From NCBI GenBank assembly GCA_030549775.1, contig CM060175.1, positions 63,973,245-64,037,244 of the forward strand: a DNA stretch of 64,000 nucleotides. Direction: 5' to 3'. The notes below the pieces were generated by a model, which had not been told where the DNA came from, did no database searches, and was given only the letters and a program-made list of their open reading frames with translations. Positions 11,172 through 22,830 of the stretch are shown here, one piece after another. The position numbers and the translations under genes were made by a program. This stretch comes from Tamarix chinensis (lineage: Eukaryota > Streptophyta > Magnoliopsida > Caryophyllales > Tamaricaceae). Position 1 is the first letter of the stretch. Every line of letters starts with the position of its first letter.

Positions 11172-13149
11172 GTCTAAGTACTCCTATTTATAGGGTTCCG
11201 GTCCCCACTACATCGGTCCACTCCCTCTGCCATAAAGTCTATCTTCACATCACCTAATCACTCCTAACAGTTACAAATTTAATTGTACACGGTTAGAGTA
11301 CTCAGTGAAGCATTGTTTTTCAATAAAGTAACACACGTAACTTCAGCCCTCAAAATATCTGGGAGTTCATCTATCATTTTTTTTCTTCTAAAAGTACGAC
11401 CCCAAAAAGTTGTCTCCTACCAACTAGGTCCTAGACCACATTTTTTTTATTTGCCCATTTTTGCTGTGAGTCTGTGACCTCATGAAATCCCCTATTACTA
11501 CTCTGCGTATATTAGGTGAACGTCATCATTCCTTTTTTTTTTTCTTTTTCTTTTTTACACACAACTTATACACCTGCACCCTCGGTCCCTCACATATATA
11601 TAGATTATTTTATTTTATGTTCGTACACATATATTCCTATCATGAATATACATTCGATTATATATTAGACTAGAGATGTATAATTATTAAAGTCTAATTT
11701 AAGAAAGTTCTATATTGCTCGTTAATTATTTTACATATAAAAGAGTAACACACCCAAAGACATGTTATAAAATAACTAAAGTCATCAAATATTATCAAAT
11801 AGCACAAATTACTATTAATTAGTGGGATATTACTTAATTACCAACCAATATACCAAAGTCAAATAGTGTTCGGATACCGTTATCAAACCAACATAACAAT
11901 AATAAGTACTACGTTGAGACAACTACTAAATTAACAAGCCATAATAATCCAGCTAAATCCTTATATAATGATTCTTTTCAAATTTAATTACTTAAGAAAA
12001 TACAATAATAATCTAGATATATATAAATCACACTAACCATACTGACTCACTAAGACAACATAGTATCATCCCAACTTATAACCTAGAGACATACAAGCAC
12101 TCTGATCATATTAGTGTAATAAGGTAACATAATATCCTCCCATCCTATGATAACTAATCATTAAATATCGATACTCTTATAAGGCGTGTAGGTCGCCTAT
12201 AAAATAGACTAAAGCCTTAGCTGAAATGCCGAGGCATCAGACGAAGCCATCAAACCAAATCGAGAGTTCCTAACTTGTCTTTAGGGTAGCTAAACCCAAA
12301 GAGTAACTATTCTTGAATCTTGACTTCTTCCACTTAAAATATTTATATTTTAATATTGTGATCATAACATATCACATAATACACAATGATTTCAATTCCA
12401 TATTTGACCATTCTCCATTTATTTCTAATTATTTATGTCAACCGTAAGGTCAATAGTCCAAGCCAAAGTAAAAGTTAATACTAAAGTCAACGTAGAAATC
12501 CGTTAATACCATCCTAGTCCAATTATTCCTACTTATATACATAATTAGCCATAAACAACCAAAATTCCCTTATGTGTCGTTTACCCAATAATTTTCCACT
12601 TTACTACGAACTGTTATTAGAATTAAGCAAAAGTCATGGTATTAATAAATAACATTAAAATAGGTAATTTAATATAAAATACTTTTTTTAATTTTATAAT
12701 TGATAAAATTATCATTTTGCCTTTAAAATACAATTAAATCAATTTAGCACATAAAACGATAATCATGCATAACTACTTTACCACAAACAACCCTATTCTA
12801 TCATGCTATCATATATATATTAAAATAGATAAATTTAACATGCTCTTGCATAAAAATATATAGTCACATACTTAAAGAAATTAATAACAATACATGGTGC
12901 ACACATACTTTTTATAAAATTATAAGGAAGCATAAATTATACTTAAGCATAATATAGTAAACCCCAAACATATTATCATGTGATTTTTACATATTTATTA
13001 GGAGAATAAAGGTTACCTCTTTCGAAGAACAAATAGAAAAGTAAAAATAAAAAATTATAAAAAAAAACTTCAATGCCTTCAAAATATGAAGGCACAAAGT
13101 AGAAGAGACAAAAGATGACAACTTCATAATTTAACAAAAAAATATAAAC
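11172..13149. other. AT-rich intergenic sequence, no gene seen
   Basis: No coding similarity, RNA gene or delimited transposon was found. Short open frames here are AT-rich or pyrimidine-rich chance frames. Confidence 0.55.
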
Positions 13150-14333
13150 ATATTTAATTATTTTTTAAAAAAAAAGACCATATAGAAGAAAATTTAGAAG
13201 TGAAAACAAGATAATAAGAAGAAAGAGATAAGGATAGGTCTTGATTATACATTTAACAAAGCTTAAGAACACTTCACAAAAATAAAGAGAGAGGTAGGAA
13301 CAATCAAGAGGAGCAAATGAGGGAAAATAATAAATAAATACAAAGCAAACTAAATGGGGTATAAATAGTGGATTGAGGAACTGAAAATTTGTAGCTAAAC
13401 ATGGGGGAGAGGTAGATTTTTCAATACTTGAATGATAAAGTACAAGAAGGTTGGGTGTATTTAGGCCAAATAAAGTTATGAAAACCAATCGATCAACTAA
13501 TATATATGAAAGGTGACGGTATAGAGGTCCTAGGTTAGATTTAATCATGGGGATTGCAGATGAAGAAGTTTTGGTGTAAGAAAAACCAAAATGACATAAT
13601 GCGTATAGATAGAAAGTGTAAGAAAGTACTTTTGTCTCAAATTTTGGTTGAATAAATAGAAAATGGTTAAATTGATACAAAATATGATTATGGAAGTGTA
13701 GAAAAAGAATTGCTTGGGTGAAACAATAATTTTAGAATTTATAGACTATTTTTAGTGGTAGAGAAATCAATATAGATGATAAAATTAAGAAAAATAGAAA
13801 ACATTTCTTGTAAAATTACGAAAATTAATTGGAACCCTTAAAATAATATTTTAAATGCACATATAAAATTTCATGAATTTACAACATATTTTGATGTATG
13901 AAATATTGATATGATAGTGAACTAATAAGCTTACAAGATAATTATAAAAATAAAACCCAAAACCATTCCCAAAATCACTGAAATTTACATATCCTCCTAT
14001 TGACTCATTTACAACATTAATGTAATTTTTCAAAATTTTTAACACACATTTGATATGAGTTTTAGCCAGTATACCTTAATTATATATTTTGCGTGTAAAA
14101 TTCAAAAGGGATAGAAAAAACAAATAAAAGTAAAACAAAAGTTTTATAAATATATTTCAACCCATTTAGGACCTAAGTAAAATATTATAAGAATATTTTT
14201 AATGTTCAACTTAAAAGTTTACATATACATATAGTATTGTATAAGAAAAATGTGTTTAGTCGTAAAATAATAATTATTATAGTATCACCCAAAATAATCT
14301 CAAACTTATAGTAATTATGAATGGGGTATTACA
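13150..14333 (-). repeat. Probable reverse-oriented LTR start
   Basis: On the minus strand this begins TGTAATACCCCATTCATAAT at 14333, continues AT-rich for about 650 bp and then enters a pyrimidine-rich tract (plus-strand G/A-rich, 13160-13680) that yields a 171-residue open frame. This is the start layout of the other long LTRs. I found no matching 3' end or target duplication, so the extent to the left is unknown. Confidence 0.4.
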
Positions 14334-15060
14334 TTACAATTTTGATAACACATCATGCTTATATATATATATATTTAAAAAAGTAGTTTATGGTTCTTTA
14401 TATTAGGAGGTAAATATATATAAATATTTTGGTAAGTAGTGTAAATTTTTATTACTTACCAAATGCTGTGTGAAGAGTACAAAACTATAAATAATTTTTC
14501 AAAAACTAGATTGCAATGACAACACACATAAGAACGAAATAAAGTAAGTTAATATAACAAAATACAAAAGGAACTAAAACGCTAATACATCTATGACACT
14601 TGACAACGAGGGAAGAAGGTACTTCCTTCAAGTCCAACTATTCTTGAAGATAATTATTTGATTATAGAGTTGTTAATTTGAGGAACTGATTGTTATTAAT
14701 GTCTAAACAATCTATTTAATTTTTTGACGAAGGTAGTAGATGATGAAGCAAAAAGAATCTGAAGTGCCTTTTTTTTTCTTCTGCATTTTGGGCCACATCT
14801 TCCTTTCTTAATTCATAATTTAAGTTGATGCAAGAAGGATATAATGTGTACTCTACCAAAATTTTAAGCAGCAAAACTCCATAATTGCATGGTATAGGGA
14901 TATTCATAGACGAGATGAGCTAGTTTCATTTCTATTAGCACACGACACAAGACTTTTACTATTTTGACTTATTACTTTTTACCGTATGAAAGAAGCCAAC
15001 GATGCCTAGATAATCCTATTTATGTGTTCTACCGTCCTTTAAAAAAAAAAAAAACTCCCT
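14334..15060. other. AT-rich upstream sequence, no gene seen
   Basis: The sequence between the LTR relic and the promoter of the host gene is AT-rich, with no feature that I can support. Confidence 0.5.
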
Positions 15061-15486
15061 AATTTGCTCTTACGTCAACTGCTCTTCCTCAAAAACACAC
15101 CAAACGCTAACATCCCCCTCCATTTCTCTGGTGTTTCCTTGAAATCCGCCATTACTATTACCACTTCATCCCTCATCTTACCGTTCCTTTCGTTCTCCTC
15201 TGCAAACCCTACTGCACGTGCTCAGTCAAAAAGGTATCTTTCTTTTAGTTCGTGCGAGTCATTAACTCCAAAGAAGCATCAAACTCGCTCTTCAGCGATT
15301 ACCAGTCCAAGATCTCTTACAACGTTCTCACTATTTAATTTCAATTTCCATCTTTCATCATCTCTAATTCCCAATATGTCGATCTCAGCTGGCCGACTTC
15401 AAAAACGTTGAAATACAATCCCCACCTATAAAAAGCAAGCACTCACTAATTCATCGAACCAACCGACCGAAAACAAGAAAGAAAAA
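15061..15486 (+). promoter_or_regulatory. Promoter and 5' leader of the gene at 15487
   Basis: A good TATA box CTATAAAAAG lies at 15426-15435, which puts transcription start near 15460 and leaves a 5' UTR of about 25-30 nt before the ATG. A perfect G-box core CACGTG lies at 15215-15220, followed by a W-box core (TTGACT on the minus strand, 15224-15229). The region is less AT-rich than its surroundings. An open frame at 15064-15411 has no ATG at its start and no recognisable domain, so I take it as promoter sequence. Confidence 0.7.
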
Positions 15487-16452
15487 ATGGCAATCGAGGT
15501 CTGCCCAGAAATCGCAAAGGGCAGTCCTGGTGGAGATTCTAATAGTAGCAGCGGTATGAGTCCGCGAATTTCCTTCTCTCATGACTTCATAAAAATTGAC
15601 GGCGTTCATGGTAATGCCATACCAATTGAACCCTACATCCCGTCATCGCTCCTCGATTCCGCGGCCGAATTTGATTTCTGTGTCAGAAAAAACATCTGTA
15701 GCGATCAAGCATCTCCCTCGGCCGACGAGCTTTTCTCCAATGGCGTCATTCTCCCTTCAATCCAAATCAGCAAACAAAATATTCTCCCTCCACCTGTGGC
15801 AGACGATAATGATAGCGAAGCAGTATCATTTCCAATGTTTTCATCATCTTCTTCGTCGTCGCTAGTGCCGCCGCAGCCGCCGCTAACGTCGGCTGAGGAG
15901 GAATTGAAGGAAGACATAAAGAGCGTCAGGGCCATGGTTGTGGGCATGAATGTCGAATCCAATCATGAGAAGGATGAGGAGGAAAAACTGCAACAGAGTT
16001 CGGGTTCGAGTTCAAAGTCATTTTGGGGGTTTAAAAGAAGCAGGAGTTTGCATTGTGGAAGCATATACAAGAGAGGGTTATCTCGCGTACCGCTTTTATT
16101 AAGAAGCAAATCGACTAGTTCGACATCTTCAAGTACTTCTACCTCAAAAAGAGCACTAATTTCATCCAACAAAGGAGATGGCCATCAACATAAGGAGAAT
16201 CATTCGAAGTCATCATCTGTTTCAGGCTTTAAATTCTCACAGCCGTACTCGTCTTCTACAATGGCTTGTAAGAACAACAATCAGCATCAGAAGCCTCCGT
16301 TGAAGAAGAACTATTATCAAGGTTCATTGAGGGGCGGTAGTACTAATAATGGGATTCTAGTTAATCCTATTCTGAATGTGCCTTCTGCTAATGTTCTTGG
16401 GTTTACCTCAATTTTCTCCTTTGGCAAGCATAAGACCAAGAGCAAGAAATAA
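15487..16452 (+). CDS. Conserved plant protein of unknown function (321 aa), MAKR/DUF1645-like
   Basis: This single-exon gene is the only intact host gene I can support. The ATG has a good context (AAAAAATGGC) and the frame ends in TAA. The protein is Ser- and Lys-rich, with no signal peptide or membrane span. Conserved-looking blocks are SPRISFSHDF (residues 25-34), an acidic/aromatic EFDFCV (61-66), SADELFSNGVILP (78-90), a basic block KSFWGFKRSRSLHCGS (roughly 180-195) followed by PLLLRSKSTSS, and a basic C-terminus ending KHKTKSKK. The xFDF plus ADELF-x-G-x-(I/L)-LP arrangement with basic Ser-rich blocks recalls plant membrane-associated kinase regulators and DUF1645 proteins, but I recognise it only as a family of uncharacterised angiosperm proteins. 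A function in signalling or membrane association is inference. Composition is clearly less AT-rich than the flanking repeats. Poly-Ser runs and a Pro-rich stretch suggest much disorder. Confidence 0.93.
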   Translation: MAIEVCPEIAKGSPGGDSNSSSGMSPRISFSHDFIKIDGVHGNAIPIEPYIPSSLLDSAAEFDFCVRKNICSDQASPSADELFSNGVILPSIQISKQNILPPPVADDNDSEAVSFPMFSSSSSSSLVPPQPPLTSAEEELKEDIKSVRAMVVGMNVESNHEKDEEEKLQQSSGSSSKSFWGFKRSRSLHCGSIYKRGLSRVPLLLRSKSTSSTSSSTSTSKRALISSNKGDGHQHKENHSKSSSVSGFKFSQPYSSSTMACKNNNQHQKPPLKKNYYQGSLRGGSTNNGILVNPILNVPSANVLGFTSIFSFGKHKTKSKK

Positions 16453-16600
16453 ATGCCAGCTTGGGTTGAATTCAATTCAATAACCTATAAGATTCTTTTT
16501 TTCTGTTTTCTTTTTTTACCTTTTTCTGGTTTGGATTCGTTATTTTTCCCTTTTTGTTTGATTTGGTGTAAATAAAATAGGCATATATAAATTAGGTAAT
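16453..16600 (+). terminator. 3' UTR with poly(A) signal
   Basis: After the stop codon there is a T-rich stretch and a canonical AATAAA at 16571-16576, about 120 nt downstream, the usual distance for a plant near-upstream element. Confidence 0.6.
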
Positions 16601-18240
16601 GGACAAGGAAAAAGGAGATCGAGGGAGGGACCAGAAGGACCAAATCCTGAACATGATTTAACCTTCCTCACATGTTATCGAGCAAATATGTCTACGGAGG
16701 TCATGGATTGTCCTTTTCTTCTTCTGTATCTTGTTTCTAAAAATATCTTCCATATTTTACTTACGACAAATCAGCAGGTGGGACAGTCTCATGAGAGCTA
16801 CGTTAGTCATTTTAAATATGCATCGGTTCAACTAAGAATCTCTTTTTACTAGAAGACTTAATTAGTTAGTGGTAGTGCATTTGATATGGTCCTTCACGTG
16901 GGCTCCAGGTTGCCACATATATTACGCCCTATTGGGTACAAAGTGATGCGAAGATGTACCATGGGTTTGACCACATCACGCCTCTAGTGTCTGGCAAGCA
17001 TTAGTAGTTTTTTTTTTTTTAAATATTAATTTATTGAAAATTAGAATTTTTTGAAGCTATGATAATTTACCCAAAACTCAAAATAAAAGTTGTAGCTGAT
17101 GGCGGATTGTTTTAGTTGATTGTATCGCTGTGTAGTATTAGCTATTTGCATAAAGGTGTTTGCTAACATTTACAAATAATAATAAGTATTAATAGATGGA
17201 CTAGAATATGTGTGTTAAAGAAAGGAGAGTTTTTATTTTTTTTAATCAAGAAATACTCTTTTAATCTGTTAATGTTCAACCCATTTAGTAGGCAAAAAGA
17301 GATAACAAAGTCACTACAAAAATAGGATGAATAACTACTCACGATCAACATAAATCAAATATTCCATTTACCTATAAACTCTAAGAGAAATTACTCCTAA
17401 ACAACAAGACTAATTATAATCTAAATAATTTACTTAAAACAAACCCCTACCAACTTGGTTAACTAGGAAAATAAATTAGCAAAATAGACGTAACATCTCA
17501 TCGGCACACCATACCTGTTTATTTTAGGTATTGAACGCCTTCATCACTCCTTGAATAGTTACTGAGTTATAGACTCTTTTATTTTTAAGGGAGAACCGTT
17601 GATCATTAGTTATCTCAGGATCTCTAGCAGTTTGCAATAACTATTGGCCTCTAAGCAAACTCTAGTAAAAACCATGTATGTATATCCTTTTTGTGAAGTC
17701 AATTAAACATACTGTTAGAGGTAGGGATGGTAATAGATTATGGACTAAATCCTAATCTACTAGAACTATCTTATTTTTAGCAGATCTAGGTTCATAATTT
17801 TTGGATCAAATAAATATGGATCTAATCTGGGTCTATATATATATATATCTAAATGAGTATGGGTCTAGGATTACTGGATCTAGAGTGAGACCCAACCCGC
17901 TAGACCTAACTATTATCAGTGACATCGTCAGGATCTAGAGGGAAAATGTTGATACAAAGGTATATGAAGGAGAGGGTAATCAAAGAACCAGTGGTATAAG
18001 AAGAAATAATTTTTTATTTATGGATCGTGGATTTGAAAGAATTTTTATATTTATATTGTAGATAATAATGCTCAACAAATGAGCTCTACAATCTGAGGAG
18101 ACTACAATATTTGCAAGTGGGAAGTGAATTCCAATTTTTGAAATAGAAGAGAATACAATATTTTTTGGAAAAAAATTGATTCCTTCTAATGATCATTCAG
18201 TCTTCAATTTATAGGTAGGGTGCTCTAGGGTTCTTCATCA
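16601..18240. other. Intergenic sequence, no gene seen
   Basis: The stretch is AT-rich. It includes a GGGATGGTAATAG-type MITE-like segment from about 17726 with repeated TGGATCTA and GGGTCTA phrases, but no matching terminal repeat or target duplication could be fixed. Confidence 0.5.
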
Positions 18241-18545
18241 TCATTATAATAACTTTTAACCTTCATAGTGGAATCAAATATGGAGAAATCCACTAAAAGG
18301 TCTTTTGCCTGTGGACCTGTGGTAATCATTTGGCAAGATGCTTCATAATTTTATTTTTCTCTACTATGGTAATTGTTATATTGACTGTTATCGAAATCAA
18401 ATCTAAAGAATTTTAATGAAAGGTCTTTTGTCTGCAAGAATCATTTGGAAAAATATTGGTTTTGTACAAAAGTACTGAAAGATGCATTGTACTTTTATTT
18501 TTATTTGATATAGTAATTATTATAGTGACCGTTGAAATAGTAATG
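18240..18545. repeat. Imperfect direct duplication (~150 bp)
   Basis: Two imperfect copies (about 18240-18390 and 18415-18545) share GGTCTTTTG(C/T)CTG, AATCATTTGG and a TATAGTAATTNTTATA-like end followed by TGACYGTT. The duplication lies directly downstream of the minus-strand reading frame 18548-18973. I do not recognise the source. Confidence 0.45.
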
Positions 18546-18547
18546 CT

Positions 18548-18973
18548 TTATGCTTTTTTGACTGGTGTGGCATGTGGGGACACCTTTTGAGTTGTTGTTT
18601 TATCTTCTTTCATAATCTGTTTGTACTCAAGGAAGTATCGTGTAACAATCATCTTCATTTTATCGCCATAGTCGATGTGTGGTTCAAATGATGTTGATGA
18701 AGATGATATGGTTTTATTTTTGGACAGAGTTTGTCTAAGGATTGAGAGGTGTTCATCATGAGTTTTGGCAATAACAAGATGTGTAGCTATATGAGATTTT
18801 TGTGTAAGGAAAAGGGCTTGAGAAGGGTCAAGAGGAATTTGGGAAATTTGTTTGATTTGGCTTTGTATTTTTTTTCCATGCTTGAATATGTTTTTTTGAA
18901 ATTTTGTCGAAGGCTTGAAACTTATTCCACCATTTGACTTTAAATCATCTAACAATGGTTGGAATATTATCAA
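18548..18973 (-). CDS. Orphan reading frame, 141 aa, unknown
   Basis: This is a minus-strand open frame in an otherwise stop-rich area, with a Lys/Ser/Thr-rich hydrophilic product lacking membrane spans. Near the C-terminus is a denser, protein-like stretch with aromatic and basic residues (MIVTRYFLEYKQIMKE). It has no recognisable domain and no intact neighbour. It could be a remnant of a transposon or endogenous viral open frame, but nothing in it lets me decide. It may also be a chance frame. Confidence 0.25.
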   Translation of the reverse strand: MIIFQPLLDDLKSNGGISFKPSTKFQKNIFKHGKKIQSQIKQISQIPLDPSQALFLTQKSHIATHLVIAKTHDEHLSILRQTLSKNKTISSSSTSFEPHIDYGDKMKMIVTRYFLEYKQIMKEDKTTTQKVSPHATPVKKA

Positions 18974-19340
18974 TGGTCTGATGTTCTAATTCCCAAGAGA
19001 AAACCCTTGGAAAAAAAACTTTAAACAAAAATGGAAAAGGGGAGGAAGCTGTTTGTCTTTTGGATTAGGATAAAAGAGGGTTTTGAATGAATCAAGGGTA
19101 TCCCTTACCTGTGGTGGTTAGATTTATGGTTATGATCTAAAGTCTTTCCACCATTTTATGAACCAGATAGGAAGATTGGTTGTGGTGAATTTTTAGAAGA
19201 AGAAAAGTCAGAAGTGACTTTTTTTCGGTATTTTATGACAAGAAAGATGGAGGATTTTTTGGATTTTGCAAGTAAAGTAAGCTAGTTTATATGGAGAATC
19301 ATTATGTGATAAATATTTGAAGGAGGCAGAATTGGTAAAT
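18974..19340. other. Short unannotated stretch
   Basis: AT-rich linker between the orphan frame and the LTR-like sequence. Nothing recognised. Confidence 0.4.
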
Positions 19341-20255
19341 TCAAGGATTTCTATATAAAATGGCTGAGGTTTATGTAAGTCCCATTGATGAAACCTGGAA
19401 GGGTTTCACGAAAATTTCACCGGATCGCAAACGGAATCGAGCGCGGGGTTCGATTCATCGAACAATCAACCTAAGGATTTCTCCAAAGGAATATCAGAAA
19501 CTCAGAGCGCAGTTGAATCAACGGCTGCTGAAGTTATGGAGCAAAGAAAATCAAGAAGAGATTGAGAAGAATGAGCAAGAAGAATGCGAACGAGAAGGTC
19601 GCGCGAGAGAGAGGGAGAGTCGAGAGAGAGAGCAGAGAGCAGAGAGAATTCCATAAAGTCTCAAATTTTCATTCAACCAAAAGTGCTCGATACATACAGT
19701 GGATGCCATATATATATGGCGTATACAATACAAAGGTAAGCGTACAATACACATCGCAGGCCTATCGACCGTATACGTAATTCAGCCCAAATAACCATCC
19801 CAATGAATCAGCCGGTGCACGTCAATGGGTCGATGGCTGAGTAAAGAAATGACAGCCCAAATACAATCTTACATGGCATAACAATACAAGTAATGAATGA
19901 TACAAATAATTCCCATCAGCTAGAAATTATCTTAGCTAATCATGGTTACCAAGGGACGAATAACCCACATTCCAACTAACCCAAATAATTATGGGTCGGG
20001 TGGCGGGCTACACAGCCAACTTAATCCCCATTAGCCAATTTTGTCGGCGAATGCATCACATGGGATTTTCTAAACATAAAAAGAAAATTTCTGCAACAAT
20101 TCCTCTCAACAGCTACAGCAACCTTTGGTTCCATTTCCCCATGTTTTGCATTAATTTCCTAATCAAGCACACAATAAGAAAAATAATTATAAGCACAAAG
20201 TGATTTATAATAATTAATATAATTATTTAAATACAAATTTTGGTGATTCATATCA
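19340..20255 (-). repeat. 3' LTR of a truncated Ty3/gypsy element
   Basis: On the minus strand the LTR begins TGATATGAATCACC at 20255, directly after the polypurine tract. It includes a TATATATGGC box (about 19708-19720), then GGTTGAATGAAAATTTG and a strongly pyrimidine-rich CTCTCTCTGCTC leader, the usual U3-R-U5 order. The far end is not defined because no second LTR or primer binding site is present. The value of 19340 is approximate. An open frame on the opposite strand (19360-19656) is an artefact of the pyrimidine tract. Confidence 0.6.
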
Positions 20256-21208
20256 TTCCCCTCTTCTTGGAAAGGTTTTGTCTCTGAAACCTGACTGATG
20301 CCAATAAATGGACTAAGATCAGCAACATTAAAAGAGTCACTAACATTCCCAAACTTAGCAGGTAAATCAATTCTGTAAGCATTATCATTAATTCTTTCTA
20401 ACACAGTAAAAGGTCCATCTCCCCTAGGGTTTAATTTTGATTTTCTAAGGTTTGGAAATCTTTCCTTCCTAAGGTGTACCCAAACTAAATTCCCAGGTTT
20501 GAAAACCATTTTTCTTCTTCTTTTATTAGCATTCTCAACCATTTGTTGAACCCTCTTAGTAATTTGTTGACTCACAGATTCATGCAATTTCTTTATATTA
20601 TCAGCACGAGATTCAGCATCAAAGTTATGTAATTCAACATTAGGTAAAGGACTTAGATCTAGAGGAGTCAAAGGATTAAAACCATACACAATCTCAAATG
20701 GGATCTTCTTAGTTGTAGAATGTAAGGTCCTATTATAAGCAAATTCTACCTGAGGTAATACATATTCGCATTACTTAAGATTCTTTCTAATGACAGCTCT
20801 CAACATATTACCTAATGTCCTATTTACTACCTCTGTTTGTCCATCTGTTTGAGGGTGACATTTAGTGGAAAAGAATAATTTAGTCCCTAGTTTGCTCCAC
20901 AAAACCTTCCAAAAATGACTCAGGAATTTAACATCTCTATCTGATACTATTGTCTTAGGTATTCCATGCAACTTAACTATATGAGAAAAGAATAATTCAG
21001 CCACAGTCAGAGCATCATTTGTTTTATTGCAAGGTATAAAATGAGCCATCTTACTAAACCTATCCACTACAACCATTTTTGAATCTTTAGCTCTATTAGT
21101 CCTAGGTAAGCCTAAAATAAAATCTAAAGAAACATCAGTCCAGGGTTGATTAGGCACAAGTAATGGAGTATATAACCCAAAAGGTTTTGATGTGGAGTAT
21201 ATAACCAA
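20159..21208 (-). pseudogene. Truncated Ty3/gypsy integrase
   Basis: Two minus-strand frames (21208-20771 and 20689-20159) encode the integrase core and C-terminal part, broken between 20771 and 20689. The core keeps the D,D,E triad: D in [10 protein letters not shown] in SDRDVKF and E in QTEVVNR. The second part has the FKPGNLVWVHLRKERFP module of gypsy integrases and then DLSPFIG...TKPFQEEGND. The zinc-binding H2C2 domain, RNase H, RT, protease and gag are missing: the element is cut off near 21195 and joins unrelated sequence. The frame runs through the polypurine tract (20256-20270) about 30 codons into the LTR. The CRM-like element at 28528 shares this architecture, so the same broad lineage is likely. 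Confidence 0.9.
20256..20270 (-). other. Polypurine tract of the truncated gypsy element
   Basis: The minus strand reads CCAAGAAGAGGGGAA immediately before the TGATATG start of the 3' LTR. It lies inside the integrase reading frame. Confidence 0.8.
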
Positions 21209-21294
21209 ATTAGATATTCATGCAAAGTTAATGAATTAGACAAAAGGTAATGTTTTTAAGAACTCCTTATGCTATATTAATAGAAATGCCTTAA

Positions 21295-22830
21295 ATGGAC
21301 GTAAGTAAAACTTTATTGAGTTGGTTATTATCTGTTTGGGATAAAGAAAATAAAGGATTCAACATAGGAAATAAATGTGCCCCTTTTGATGTAGTAGACA
21401 TATATTTAATTTTAGAACTTAGACTAGGTGGCATTCCAATAAAGTTAGATAATGACTATGAATATGGTGATTTCTATAATTTTTTTGTAAGGGGGCAAAA
21501 TACTAGACCCATATCTCTTGAAAGCATAAAATAGATCATCAAAACATCAATCTATTTTCAATTGGATCTAGTAAAGAAGTTGTTATTATTTTTTATATTA
21601 TATATTTTTTGTGATATTTTTATTTGCTACACCATTTCGAGCAATGCAGTGCAAGTTTATTAGACTTGTAAACAATTTTTAAGGTCACTCATACTATACA
21701 TTAGGTTTATTATTGTATGATTTCTAGTGGAATAAGGCTTAAATGAATTTTAGAGAAGTATTGCAAAATTGGAATTTCAATTGTGTGAATTTTCTCATGT
21801 CTTGAAGGTAATAGATCCAAATAAAAAATACTTCTAAATATTTATGTTGTAATCTATATATAATATTTATATATGTGGCTTTAACAATGTATCAAGTATG
21901 GGTTATTGACCATTCATCACTATATAATACTCCCTCTTATATAAAGTTATGGAATTGAATTAAAAAATATAAGAAGGGGAAAATATTTAAGCAATCGATA
22001 GAGTCATTGTAGAAGAGGAAAGATTTTGAACAAAAAGGTTAGTTTTGTCATAGATCAATGTATTTCATTTGAAATATTGTTTATAAAATCTTAGATGGTA
22101 TTATGACATGTTTCTAGATTACTGTTCAATTAGAGACAACTAAACAAGAGAGGAGTAACCCAATTGTGAATGAAGTTTATGCATACAATTTTGCTTCATG
22201 TTCATCATCAACATTGTTATGATATATTTTAAGATACAATTATGTATATTTCAGTAACTCGTTTTTCCTCTGTACATAAGTCTTTGCACTAATATTTTTC
22301 ATTATGCTCATTGTATTCTAAGTATTACCTTTTCCTGATTGAAAGTCAAAGTATCAACAGCTAGAAATTGAATATGATGTGTTACAATAACATTATGATG
22401 TATGATTAAGACAATGGGAGGTTGGCACAAGTTTTGAGAGTGAAATATCTATACCCACCCCAGTTAATGAAGACCATTGTGGATATGAAAGTTTTGCAAC
22501 CTTTGGAGGATATGTTGATGATGATCAATTTGAAGACATGCATCACTCTTTTTATAACATTACTAAAAGGATTAAGGATCATGTTCGATCTTTGAAACCT
22601 AGTTGGAAACTTGCTAGTCCATATGAAGAAATGAAGAGAAAAAAGTTAGAAATAAAAATCAAACACCATGAACTTTAGAAGAACTACAATGAGGTATGTT
22701 TTTTCAACCTATATATGATTTGTGCTACATTAATTGTCTCTAACCTTTTTTAGCCATATCCATGTGTTGATTGGCTATGGTTGTATATTACCAACTTGAT
22801 AGCCATACAATTCAACAAATTCCTAGTGAT
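21295..22830 (+). pseudogene. Relic of a plant-mobile-domain / Ulp1-like gene (weak)
   Basis: A 79-residue frame (21295-21534) reads LLSWLLSVWDKENKGFNIG...CAPFDVVDIYLILELRLGG, which resembles the N-terminal module of plant transposon-associated Ulp1 and mobile-domain proteins (folding block, then 'F...DI..IL.L..GG'). Further on, 22440-22680 keeps an open hydrophilic frame. After an intron-like GTATGT...TTTTTTAG segment (about 22692-22755) the frame PYPCVDWLWLYITNL follows, like the W-L-Y/V-V-N-L block of Ulp1-type cysteine proteases. No catalytic His-Asp-Cys set is visible. This is resemblance by eye in decayed sequence; chance is possible. Confidence 0.35.

Noticed and set aside
9305..14333. 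Full reverse-oriented LTR spanning 9305-14333
   Set aside because: Start at 14333 is good, but the candidate end TATAACATCCC at 9305 has no matching 5-bp flank (TATTA against TTACA), and the internal repeat clusters were not seen.
15064..15411. 115-residue frame upstream of the host gene
   Set aside because: No ATG at its start, Ser/Thr/Leu-rich chance composition, and it overlaps the promoter region directly before a good TATA box.
17726..17937. MITE-like segment starting GGGATGGTAATAG with GGGTCTA motifs
   Set aside because: The right end (ACTATTATCAGTGACATC) pairs poorly with the left and no target duplication could be fixed.
19360..19656. 98-residue Glu/Arg-rich plus-strand frame
   Set aside because: It is the complement of the pyrimidine-rich leader of a minus-strand gypsy LTR; the GAGAGAGA-type repeats give RERE-type residues.
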